Part shown: in pieces, positions 1 through 9,537 of the stretch
Position numbering within the stretch: the stretch's first letter is position 1
How the letters are laid out: every line of letters starts with the position of its first letter
Source of the DNA: Dastarcus helophoroides
Lineage: Eukaryota > Arthropoda > Insecta > Coleoptera > Bothrideridae
DNA: 64,000 nt
Direction: 5' to 3'
NCBI GenBank assembly: GCA_028583605.1
Contig: CM053330.1
Location: forward strand, 22,904,129-22,968,128
Position numbers and translations under genes: made by a program
Notes under the pieces: model-generated
Told to the model about the DNA's origin: nothing
Databases searched by the model: none
Seen by the model: the letters and a program-made list of their open reading frames with translations, nothing else

Positions 1-103
1 AATACAATTTTGAAAAACAAATAATATTAATCTTTCCCTTACAAGCTCAATATGTTTCATCAAGTAACAATTGGGTTACCGGTGTCAACCATTGTAAAAG
101 CTT

Positions 104-163
104 CTATTTGCATATTATCCAACAGAAGTAAAGCTATTTGCATATTATGTAACAGAAGTAAAA
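104..163. repeat. Two-copy 30-bp tandem repeat
   Basis: Two adjacent 30-bp units (104-133 and 134-163) begin with CTATTTGCATATTAT and end in AACAGAAGTAAA. They differ at only a few positions, so the duplication is recent. No gene is seen around it. Confidence 0.8.
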
Positions 164-540
164 ACTAAAAATTTACAATTATTAAAGTACTAAGTGGTCC
201 GTCATGGCTTTGCGTAGATTTAAATGTGGGTATAAGAATATTTGACAACAAACATTTAATCATATCAAATACATAACAGAAGAAATGATCAACATTATAT
301 TTGCAAACAAGATTTAAACGACGATTGATCTCACAGTCAGTAGGAGTCTCTTTTTCAGCTACTAAGAATTCGATAACAGTACGCTGTTTAACTCACATTG
401 ACACATCTCCATACCTCCGCTTCTTAAAATATACTGGACGAAACGTCACTTCCACGTTCCACCTGCTGCGCTTCTGAAAGTCATTTCGTCCGCGCATGTG
501 TGCATTAAAATTTATTTTCAGGCCACCCGGGTACCTTAAA
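164..540. other. No gene or recognisable element
   Basis: AT-rich DNA with no supported ORF and no terminal repeats. I also looked here, on the minus strand, for the conserved C-terminal tail of the UBE2R gene and did not find it. Confidence 0.5.
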
Positions 541-790
541 CACAGTGTGTCCAAAATGTATGGAATATTGCCTGTAACTTTTGAAACGTGTGTTTTAGAG
601 AAAAATGACTTATAAAAGTTGAATGGTTATTAAAAACGGATACTATGGCAACCTCAACTTTTTTTTTGTATTTGCAATTCTTGTCGCTATGGGCACATTC
701 ATGTTCTTTAAATAGGAACGTATATATTTTTTGACATTTTTGAATACAGCTTTTGTTTCTTAATATCATAACATATTTTGCTAACAGAGT
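541..790 (+). repeat. Left arm of a foldback element (family F, copy 1)
   Basis: This arm begins CACAGTGTGTCCAAAAT and runs through an (A/T)-rich stretch to a motif around TTTGTTTCTTAATATCATAAC. Its reverse complement, diverged, is at about 2873-3100, ending GGACACAGTG. Both arms share the same order of blocks (CTGTAACTTTT, TTTTAGAGAAAA, TTGAATG, CTATGG, TTTGTTTCTT). A second palindromic copy of the family is at 33.76-34.24 kb. No transposase is seen, so the element is non-autonomous and its superfamily is unknown. Confidence 0.7.
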
Positions 791-984
791 TAATTATTAA
801 AAAATTGAAAAATGTTTTTATTAAAATTTGAAATTTGAGATAAGTTTTTAAATCATATTAGAAGCAGGCTAATAAAATGATGTTAGGAAGTGTCAAATTA
901 TTATACTATTCAATTGCAAGTGACAATAAATTGTCGATTTATAAGAACACAAAAAAATTAATATACTTATGTGAAAACGAAAGG

Positions 985-1905
985 TTGTCGGGACAAAAGG
1001 ACACGGACATTTGGGCACGTGACAAAAGGTCGCGGACATTTGGTCGTACGACAAATGGTCGCGGGGATAATTGGACGCGCACGATATAAGGTCACATGCA
1101 TTTGGAATTACCAAAAGTAAGTAAAATAAATCATTTAAATTATACCGGTTTAAACACAGCTAATATAAAAAAAAATCTCGCGGACCAGACGATTTTGTTT
1201 TCTTTTTTGTCACCTTTTGCATGTGTTGAATTTTATGAAAGGTGTTTTTAAAAACGGTGTACAAAATGAAATTTTATATTTTTAAATGGAACAGCAAGTA
1301 TATTTTAGCAAATTTGGGTAGGGTTTTTCTTTACCAAACGGCGATATAGACTTTGATAGGTATATCTCTAATGGTAAGTTGTTTTTATTTTAATTTTGAT
1401 AACAATTTTTTTGTTTTCATCTTGTTAAATCGCAGAGCAGGTAAAAAAATTTTCATAATTTTATTTTTAACTTATTAATAACAACTTTATTACTTTTACA
1501 ATTTTCTTTATTTTTTATTTATTAATAATTTATTAAAAAATTATAGCCATTGTCCCACAATTGTCATTGCACCACAATGTATTGGATCCTATATCACAAT
1601 TTTTCTGTGTAAACTTATTTATTTTCCAAAAAACGATTTAACTTCCAATGACATCGGAAACTATATTAGCGGTGCTTCAATTAAAATATTAAAATGGTTT
1701 GAACACTAGCACAACAAAACAAAAAAATAGTCAAGGAAATTAAACTTTAACAATGTAAATTAACGTAAATATTCAAAAAAAAAACCGTCATTCACAAGTC
1801 ACAATTATTTATCACTTATTATTAACGTTCTAACTAGATGCGACCTTATGTCGTGCGTCCAATCTGCTCCGTGACCATTTGTCACAGCGTACTACGTCAC
1901 TACGA
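985..1905. mobile_element. MITE-like unit with CAAATGG-motif ends
   Basis: A segment at 1047-1096 (ACAAATGGTCGCGG...ATTGGACGCGCACGATATAAGGTC) is matched in inverted orientation at 1839-1893. From about 1008 the left end also carries several short tandem motifs of the type GACATTTGG/GACAAATGG separated by GTCGCG-like spacers. The middle is AT-rich with no coding potential. Exact ends and target duplication are not resolved, so the limits given are approximate. It lies between the two arms of foldback copy 1. Confidence 0.5.
1159..1300 (+). repeat. Dispersed repeat R, copy 1
   Basis: The stretch around 1165-1215 (AAAAATCTCGCGGACC, then CGATTTTGTTTTC and TTTTTTGTCA) matches 35085-35130 and the DNA directly right of the LINE insertion at about 55190-55240. 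It is a diverged repeat family of unknown type. Limits are approximate. Confidence 0.5.
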
Positions 1906-1945
1906 TGTATACGCGATTGTTTTAGCATCCCCTATAAACAAAGTA

Positions 1946-2869
1946 CGAGAGTAAATCAAATGTGAACCGGAATTTAGAAATAGATCATGTCGCCATGTGG
2001 GCGTCGGGAGTGTGCGCATACTCTTAGACATGTAAGGGGAGGGTATCACGTGACTTCCTGCACGCAAGCGAATTCTGTTCTCGCCGTTCGTCGGTTGTAA
2101 ATACAATGAGTGAGCAACAGGTTCATCCGCATGTTGTGCAGCGCATTATTATTAAATTCCTTGCCGTTGAAGGTGTAAAGCTCGCCGCAATTCGTAGACT
2201 AGAAGCACAGTTTGGGGATACTTGTTTGAAGAAAACTCAAATGTATGAATGGCACAAAAATTTTTTGGAAGGATAAACTCAAGTTGAAAAAGAATCCCAT
2301 GCCCGTCGTCCTCGGACCAGTGAGACTGCGGATAAGATTAACGCTGTTCAACGCCTTTTGTGTAAGTCGATTTTATGCATGAAAGTCGTACAGTTAATGC
2401 TGCCAACTACTGCCAGCTGTTGGATGAGGCAAAACGTGCACATCGGCGGAAGAGGCGCGAATTTTCGCTCAGAAATTTGATTTTACTTCACGACAATGCC
2501 CGTCCCCAATCAGCCAATGTGACAAATCAAAAATTAGAGGAAATGAATTGGGCAACATTAGAACACCCTCCTTATAATCCCTATTTATCACCATGCGATT
2601 GTCATATGTTTAGGCCACTGAAAGAAGTTATAGGAGGTTAGCAATTCCATGAGAGTTCTGCTGTTGAGACATTTGTGCGCAATTAGCTTCAAACACGCCT
2701 CCCTTCTTTTTATGATGATGGCATTAAAAAACTCCCAATCCATTCGAAAAAATGCATAACAAAATCAGGAAATTATGCAGAAAAGTAGTGAATAACTTAC
2801 ATACATATATGTATCTTCTACCAATAAATTTTTAAAAACAAATTTTGGTTTATATTTGATTTACCCTCA
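1946..2869 (+). mobile_element. mariner element, internally deleted relic
   Basis: Terminal inverted repeats are visible: CGAGAGTAAATCAAATGTG at the left and, inverted at the right end, TGAGGGTAAATCAAATATA. Each end is flanked by a TA dinucleotide (1944-1945, 2870-2871), the Tc1/mariner target site. The unit is 924 bp, against roughly 1.3 kb for intact mariners. It carries two transposase pieces in different frames. Its right end lies inside the right arm region of foldback copy 1, which suggests that the mariner inserted into the older element. Confidence 0.85.
2106..2641 (+). pseudogene. mariner transposase, broken
   Basis: The reading frame from the ATG at 2106 gives the N-terminal helix-turn-helix region of a mariner transposase (motifs FLAVEG, RRLEAQFGD, YEWHKNFLEG). 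It hits an in-frame TAA at 2274-2276, then continues with a conserved linker (RRPRTSE). About 100-150 residues, including the first catalytic Asp, are missing. At 2375-2641, in another frame, the catalytic core resumes with LLHDNARP and HPPYNPYLSPCDCHMF, followed beyond 2641 by recognisable C-terminal codons. In intact mariners the last motif reads SPDLAPSDYH (D34D); here the usual SPD is NPY, while the Asp of PCD is kept. Non-functional. Confidence 0.88.
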
Positions 2870-2872
2870 TAT

Positions 2873-3100
2873 GTTAGTATATGAAGAAACAAAAATCTAT
2901 TAAAAAATGCCAAAAAATATATAGGCTTGCTATTAAAAAAAAACAAAGAACATGTCTCCATAGCAACAAAAGTTACAAGCAGAAAAAAGTTCAGGCTGAC
3001 ATGGTATCCGTCATTCAACTTTTATTAAGGTCACTTTTCTCTAAAACGTATATTTTAAAAGTTACAGTCAATATTTCATACTTTTTGGACACAGTGTATA
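2873..3100 (-). repeat. Right arm of foldback element (family F, copy 1)
   Basis: Inverted counterpart of 541-790, ending TTTTTGGACACAGTG near 3097 and followed by TATA. Divergence from the left arm is considerable and includes small indels. The arm ends about 55 bp before the 3' boundary of UBE2R exon 3, so this element is deep in the intron following that exon. Confidence 0.65.
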
Positions 3101-3155
3101 ATAATTTGGACTAATGTATTCCTGATTGGGAAAAATAGTTCAGTGTAATACTAAC

Positions 3156-3388
3156 CTTATGATATTTTCGTATTCCTTGTCGCGTCCTTTGGAATCCCTC
3201 CAGCGACGGTACATAACAGAAGCGTCTACATTAGCAGGACTAAAGGTATTCGGTTCATTCAATAATGATATTACACTGAGGAGTATCGTGCGTACATTCT
3301 GAGTTGGATTCCAACGTTCACACGGTAATTCTCCAGATTGTGGATCATCTACTGGTGGGTGTAAAATACTAATACATAAGTCTCCATT
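3156..3388 (-). CDS. UBE2R2: UBE2R/Cdc34 ubiquitin-conjugating enzyme, exon 3 (catalytic cysteine)
   Basis: This exon encodes residues 90-166 plus two bases of the next Arg codon. It contains the active-site cysteine in [11 protein letters not shown] (residue 94 of the assembled protein, equivalent to Cys93 of human Cdc34/UBE2R1). It also has the acidic insertion [13 protein letters not shown] that marks the Cdc34/UBE2R family, and the conserved [20 protein letters not shown] and [14 protein letters not shown] blocks. The acceptor is TTTGTTGCAG before Asn90 and the donor is AG^GTTAGT. The protein is an E2 that passes ubiquitin from E1 to SCF (cullin-RING) substrates. One local oddity is Cys in ELPCERW, where human paralogues have Ser. 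The C-terminal tail (about 70 residues in vertebrates, ending acidic) is not in the window and must lie to the left. Confidence 0.96.
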
Positions 3389-3399
3389 CTGCAACAAAC

Positions 3400-4099
3400 A
3401 GGAAAGCTAAGCATCTGTCGACTATAAAACGTAACTTTTTCTTTTATTTTTATTGATTTCGCATGAACTAAGTTTCAAAATAAAATCAAATTTAAAGTCA
3501 ACATTGTTTGGATATTTTCTGTGAAATCTTAATTGTATTCTCAGAAACTCTAGTTAAACATTAAACTTACTGTTTTAACAAAACTCCAGTTTTGTTTCCA
3601 TAAATGTTGAGTTTCTTTGAAAATGTAAACTCTTTTTCTCAAAACTAGATTAGAGCTTAAGATATTTAAACTAACAAAAAAACTAGCCATTTTTCATAAA
3701 TGTTAAGATTAACGTCGAAATTTAGAAAGTAAAACAATTTAATGTTTTTTAATTTCATGGTTAATTTCGTGTTGTTAATTTTTTTCTATAATTTTTAAAT
3801 TGTTCTATTTTACTTATTTAATTTTTTGGCGTTAATATAAATAGTAGAATATATCTGATATAAAATTTTATTTTTTTTTAATTCGAAGTTTCGTTTTTAA
3901 TGAACCATTGTTAATTTCATTTTTATTTCAATAAAGATTCACCTTTTTTACATCAAATTTCAGAATCTGTTTTTATTTTGAATTCGCATATTATGATTAA
4001 TAATGTTATCATACATGGTTGAATTCATAATAAAGAGCTTCTTCAGTTTAGATATCTTCCGTATCTTCTTTGCGAAGTTTCGTTCATTCCATTCCTGTT
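3400..4099. other. Intron sequence, nothing recognised
   Basis: AT-rich intron DNA of the UBE2R gene. No ORF, TIR pair or repeat family could be assigned. Confidence 0.5.
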
Positions 4100-4370
4100 G
4101 AGTGGCATTTTCTTCGCCATTTCATTTTTATTTCTGACGACGGCGAGAGAGGTGAACTGCCCGAAACGTTAAATTTAATTAATATTTATACTTATGGTTA
4201 ATTTTTATTATAATTTATTAAGTGTTTTTTAGTGAGTGTTAAGTCACAAACAGCGATTGACAAACTAAGATCTAACGCAATCGCTTTTTGGAGCAATCTA
4301 TAAAAGATTGCCATTCATTAACGAAAAAAGGTAACTGAAAATTTAGACGTCTGGTGAAGAAAATGCCACT
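4100..4370 (+). repeat. Inverted-repeat unit with a ribozyme-like core
   Basis: An inverted repeat (GAGTGGCATTTTCTTCGCC at 4100-4118; complement at 4353-4370) encloses CTGACGA at 4134-4140, a short GGC/GCC stem, and GAAACG at 4163-4168. CUGANGA...GAAA is the conserved core order of hammerhead ribozymes, and Penelope-like retroelements are known to carry such motifs. Stems I and III are not convincing here, so the function is only a hypothesis. Confidence 0.4.
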
Positions 4371-5729
4371 TCAGTTTGTTATGCTTGAAGATAAAACATT
4401 ATTACGTAACTATTAAGTCTATTTAAAGTTGCAATGATAAAGGTTAATTAGACTTGCTCTGTCATCAGTATACTACCGTTAAAAAAAGTTATTTAAAAAA
4501 TCCAAAATTGCGCTTTTTTATTAATAGTTCAATTAAAAACGGAATGTAGGTGTGAATTTTTCCCCATTTAATCTAATGCGTCTATCCTCTGATTTTTCAA
4601 AGATACATATTATATTGGCTCTCCTTATCTTAAACACGGTGCAAAAGATATTTAACAAGTACGTCAAGTCATATATCTACCTTACAATCCTGACTAAAAC
4701 CAACGCCAAGCGAATGATGAATTTCATTAAAGGATAATCAATATTTCACCGTCAACTATTAGAGAAATTTTATTTTCGGAAAATGGCGTTGGAATAAGTG
4801 TGTAAACATTTGTTACATCGAAGCATGTAACATAATAGATAATTACTATTCATATTCTAACATTATTTTGTTACGAATATAACTATTAACACGTGGAAGG
4901 TGAGCAAATGTGAATTTAAATTTTAATTAAGTAGTGTTTTGAAGCTAAACAAAAAAATGTATTCTTAAAGCAAATAATATACATGATTCACAATATCACA
5001 AAACTACCATAGGAGCTTTTAATGACAGATTATTTACTTACAACATTTTTAGGCAAAAACCTTAAAATGATATCAACCATTTTACAGCTAAGCCCTATTA
5101 AAATTTCTGTGGTAGTAGGAGGCAGTGAAAGCAACATGAGTTATGACAATTCCATCATTTCAACGTAGCACGCACATGTGGTTTTAACCAGATAATGATC
5201 CATCACCTAAGCACTTAGTTTTTGCAAACAGAAAGTATTTAAATAAGTAGGTAGGCTTGCCTACAATCTGGACTGCCCGATAGCTTGATTTAAACCCACT
5301 GCGTTATATCCGTTGGAACTCATTTAAAACAATATATTTACAAAACGTATGTAATATTCTAGATGATTTGGAAGATAAAAGAAGCATTAATGTCATTTAT
5401 AGTGAAAATGAATGTTAAGTTTTAAGCAGACAATGTTTTTATTTGCAAATGAAAAGGGGCCATTCTAAATATTTACCTCCGCAATTTTTTTTTAGTTTTA
5501 ATTTAATTGATTTTGTTTACAGCAAATATCTACAAGTTTAATAAAACTTTGCCCCCTCTCAGAGGATTTTTTTGAAGTAAACACTTCTTTAGGCGGGTTG
5601 AGCGAATTTTGACAAAGAAAAAACTAATGGTTTCGCGTTACCATCACCTAAATTCTCGTAGGCAACATGGTGCAACGTTTACAATTTATGTACCTATGCA
5701 CAAAACCCACAATATAATTTAAAAAACGC
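4371..5729. other. Intron sequence, nothing recognised
   Basis: AT-rich intron DNA. One short ORF (4552-4737) has no recognisable domain and biased low-complexity composition, so it is not called. Confidence 0.5.
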
Positions 5730-5805
5730 GAGATGGGCATCGAGGTTCAAACTCGGGAGTCCACCAGGCACAAGACATACATTCTGCCCCACTGCGCCCA
5801 ACTAG
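5730..5805 (-). repeat. tRNA-derived SINE-like head
   Basis: Read on the minus strand, TGGGCGCAGTGGGGCAG (5800-5784) resembles the RNA polymerase III A box, and GAGTTTGAACCTCG (about 5754-5740) resembles the B box, about 35 bp apart as in tRNAs. Mismatches in both boxes and the absence of a cloverleaf argue against a working tRNA gene. A SINE head or a tRNA pseudogene is more likely. Confidence 0.4.
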
Positions 5806-6869
5806 CTTACCCTCTTGAAAACTAAACTAGCCTGATAACCTAACAATATCCCTGAAGTTAAACTGAATATGCGAAAATGTGTATACTATAATTGTTTAAA
5901 TGGTGTTTCAATTTGATTATTATTACTATTATTATTCCTATTCTCTCCTAAAAAAAAAGGAAAAACGTTGGCAAACTACGGGCAAGCATCGATTCGAAAG
6001 ATGCGACATGCAAGATTAAAATAGAAATCAAGAAAGCATAATAAAAACGTTCACAAGCACATAATTTAGCCTGCGCATTGCGATCGGCAGAGTGAAAACA
6101 AGAAATAGTAACATTTGGCGGAGCGTGTGGCGACGCTATTATATTTTTAAATGGCATTTCTAAAAACCTTCATTAAATATTTTAATTTGAATAATATAAC
6201 ATTCACAGTTAAATGTTTTGGCTTTTGTGACCCTGTTCTTTCTTGTAAAATATGAAATAGCAGAGTATATTTTTGCTATTATAAAATGGAATAATTGTGA
6301 TGAATACATTGGATAATATCGCATTGGATAAAAGGAAAGATTCGGCCAGGACTAGCTAGTATTAGTCGCCTGTCACCTCGCAGATATCAAAATATACAAA
6401 CATTTTAGGTTAATTCCAGAAATAAATTGCTTCATGTTTAATAACATCGGGAAACATTTTATCACTGTTACTTCCTAGTTTTAAGTTTTCGCTTTTGTCA
6501 GCAGTCCACATAACAGCCTAATGACTGCAGGCTTAGCATAATTATATTAAGGTTTTTGCGATAGAGAATCTACCATCATAAACTCCTCCGATGATTTTTG
6601 GACACCTATATATTTATGTTAAATATATAAATGAAAGCTGCAAAAAATGCCCTAGCTTTAATGCAGTGACACTACTAATTTATTTTTTAATACACATTAA
6701 ACAATTCTGATTAGAAATCCGTTACAAAACATGGCGTTATGACTTGCACTTTCTCGCACCGAATGTAGTTATCATTAATGGCTAGTAATTAATATAAGCA
6801 TAAAACCAACCTAGAAAGTTAGTTGGTTTTGCATAAATACTTTTACCTGAATTTCTTTAAAAAAATGTA
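5806..6869. other. Intron sequence, nothing recognised
   Basis: No element ends or gene features identified. The stretch 5950-6160 is slightly less AT-rich and has a 69-codon minus-strand ORF without any recognisable motif. Confidence 0.45.
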
Positions 6870-6871
6870 TA

Positions 6872-7300
6872 CAGGGTGTCCACCTAGTGCGAAATAGTAA
6901 GATGTCTCAGTAGTGACTAAAGTTACGGAAAACTTTTAAGGAGCAATGCCTTCCCTTTTCCAAAGCTCTACATAACTAAAATATAGCGGAGTGTGCAGGG
7001 TGTTTAATTTTCCCTGTACAGACACCACCATTTTGTTAAATTACAACCTATATTTTTTATTTTCTGATTTCTTATGAAAAATAAAGAGTTGCACTAAAAA
7101 AAGTTTTTTCGAGTATCCAACATTTTTCGAGTTATTCAGATGTTTATTCAAAAAAGGCAATTTACCGCGTTGTGTAAAAAATCCATGAAGGCTACGACAT
7201 ACAGAATGGCCAAATGATTTCTTGAGAAATTAATCACAAATAACTGCTTAACTAAATCCCCTATTTAGGTTTTTAAAATCTTATACAGGGTGATCAAAAA
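6872..7300. mobile_element. TACAGGGTG-ended mariner-type fragments
   Basis: TA followed by CAGGGTGTCC occurs at 6870-6881, CAGGGTG again at 6996, its complement CCCTGTA at 7012-7018, and TACAGGGTGATC at 7284-7295. TACAGGGTG is also the terminal sequence of the complete DD41D element at 21.2 kb. These look like ends of short derivatives; 6872-7016 could be one 145-bp unit between TA sites. No transposase is seen. Confidence 0.4.
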
Positions 7301-7366
7301 CTTAATTCGCTTTTAGAGAACTTTGAATGGCAAAACTCGCTTATTTTACATGGAACACCCCATTGT

Positions 7367-7490
7367 ACGGTCGAATCTGTAAAAGGAGTTCAAGAGACCT
7401 GAATTTTTTTCTCGCTTATAGGGCTTTCTTACTAACGCAGTGTTTCAGTTATAAGTAGAGGAGTAGTTACTCTCACTTATAGAGGTAAAA
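7367..7490 (+). mobile_element. Tc1/pogo-type end (CAGTCGAAYCTG family)
   Basis: TA-CGGTCGAATCTG at 7365-7378 is followed by AGTTCAAGAGACCTG and a tract with CTCGCTTATAG. The same order, more complete, is found inverted at 11490-11593. This is a non-autonomous fragment. Confidence 0.45.
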
Positions 7491-9537
7491 GCTAACATGG
7501 GCAGCATTTTTATTTACTTGGCTATTTATACTTGCTTCATTTCGACTAAATAAAGGGGTTTTCGATAATTAAGTTCGTTATTTTTCTCTACTCAATTCAA
7601 CTACAGTTTGTTCTGTCCAGGCCATATGAACTCTAAATTTGATTTACCATAAAAACTAATCGTGTATTTGTCCGTCTTAAGAGTAAGGTCGCATCTCTTA
7701 CTCGGTATGTTCCGAGTTTTTCCCATAATTTGTGTCGTGGTTACAATCTGCTATTACTGCCATCATTAAGAAGGGTCCTTCAAAAACAATACAGAAGGTA
7801 GGCGAATTCGGCATGTTTTTTTTAATTCTATTTTTGTCTAAACCTATACGATCAAATCGCTCGCCTGAGCAAATAATATACTAATCCGCATTTGCAAAGG
7901 CAAGGGGCAAGCATTTAAAATTTCTTGTTTTTTGTTGTTTTGGGCTACATTTCTGCATCAAAACTTTCGTTTGTTTGATTATATCTTCGTCTACTACGCA
8001 ATTCTTTTGCTTTAAAGACGTTCCCAACAATGTCTCATTCTTGACATAGTACCTACTTCTTGGGAACAGGTTTGGCCTTCTTCATTGCTAGGACGAATGC
8101 CAAAAATATGTTCCATAGCAAATGACAGTTACCAAGTGTTTTAATAGCTGCAGAAGCATATTTGATGGTTTCAAGAAAAATGTAAGCTACATATCAACAA
8201 TGAGGTGAAGTAAACAAAAAAGGATCGATTTGTTTTTGTTGACAAGAATACTGACTCTTATAAACGTACAAAGATGTAAAGATTTCTACTTTCTCACTAC
8301 ATAGCTTTTTGAGGGTTAAAATAACGGGATTTGGCAATTTAAAATTGCCTAGTTCTATCGCATACTTTATGATATGAAATTAATAATAAAAGTTTCTGAT
8401 TCACATGGAAGTTTCCATTGTGGTTAAAACTGTTAAGTCCCATTGAGACGGGTTGCATAAAGAACTGTTGCTGGCCATACTGCAGGATATGTAAAAAAAT
8501 ATCGATTCCACGTGTTATCATGAAATGTGAAAACTTTCAGAACTGATGGAATTTAGAGGAAAGAAAAGTATGAGTGAGAAGGTAAACATGTTACTTTTTG
8601 ATAAATAAATAAAATTAAAAATACAGGATCTAAAATGCAAGATAGGTTAAATTAAAACTATCAGAAGAGTTCTGATAATATGGAGCACGTGCTGATATCA
8701 AGATTTCGGAACTTCAATATTCATATATGAATCAGGAGTAATTTAAAAATATATTTAGTGTAATAAAAGATCATCTACAGAAATTTATTACAAAAAAGTG
8801 ATGCAAATGTTTAAGGCAGACTAGTTTTTTAGAAAATCCAATTGAATTTATCTCAGGTACATACTTTCCCTCTATGTCACTTCAACTTACATATATTTTT
8901 TAAATTATGATCATATAGTGATAAGCACATTTAAAAAATATACTTAACGTCATTAATATTTAATATTTCTTTCTTACCAAGAGGTTTGTTGTAGGATTTA
9001 ATTCTTGAAAGTAATTCCTACAATTACTCAAATATTATCCAAACACAATAATTGAAATAATGTGCGGTACGGCTATATAAAAAAGCTATTTATAACAATT
9101 CGAGGTTACAGGCTGTCGCCATCGATCACAAAGAGATAAGGCGAGAGTTAACCTTCTGGTTGTTACTTATTTTGTGATATGTTCACTGAATAGGCTGACA
9201 GTGTCAAAGTACTAAGAGTTTGTGATCCTGCTATTTTCTCGAAATGCGAAACTGTTTTGAAACAGCCTGTATACATCAAAAATACTCATTAAATATAGCT
9301 TCAGATTGTCCTCTGTTTTCATTCTAAAGAACCTCAATTTCTTTAGTAAAATGTTAATGAAGTTTACTAAACTACAAATTCTTCAAGAAAATGGTAATTA
9401 TCTCAAAGCCTTATAATAAAAACTTATTTTAAAAATTGATTCTTATGCAGGATGTACCATTTAAAATTAGTTAAGGTAAACTTTTGGTACATCCAGAAGT
9501 GCCACACAATAACATATTTTTCTTTGAATATGATATA
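7491..9537. other. Intron sequence, nothing recognised
   Basis: AT-rich. The only ORF of note is 60 codons (8339-8521, minus) and has no recognisable features. Confidence 0.45.

Noticed and set aside
1..540. Possible C-terminal exon of the UBE2R gene
   Set aside because: No minus-strand match to the conserved VPTTLAEYC-type tail or the acidic terminus was seen.
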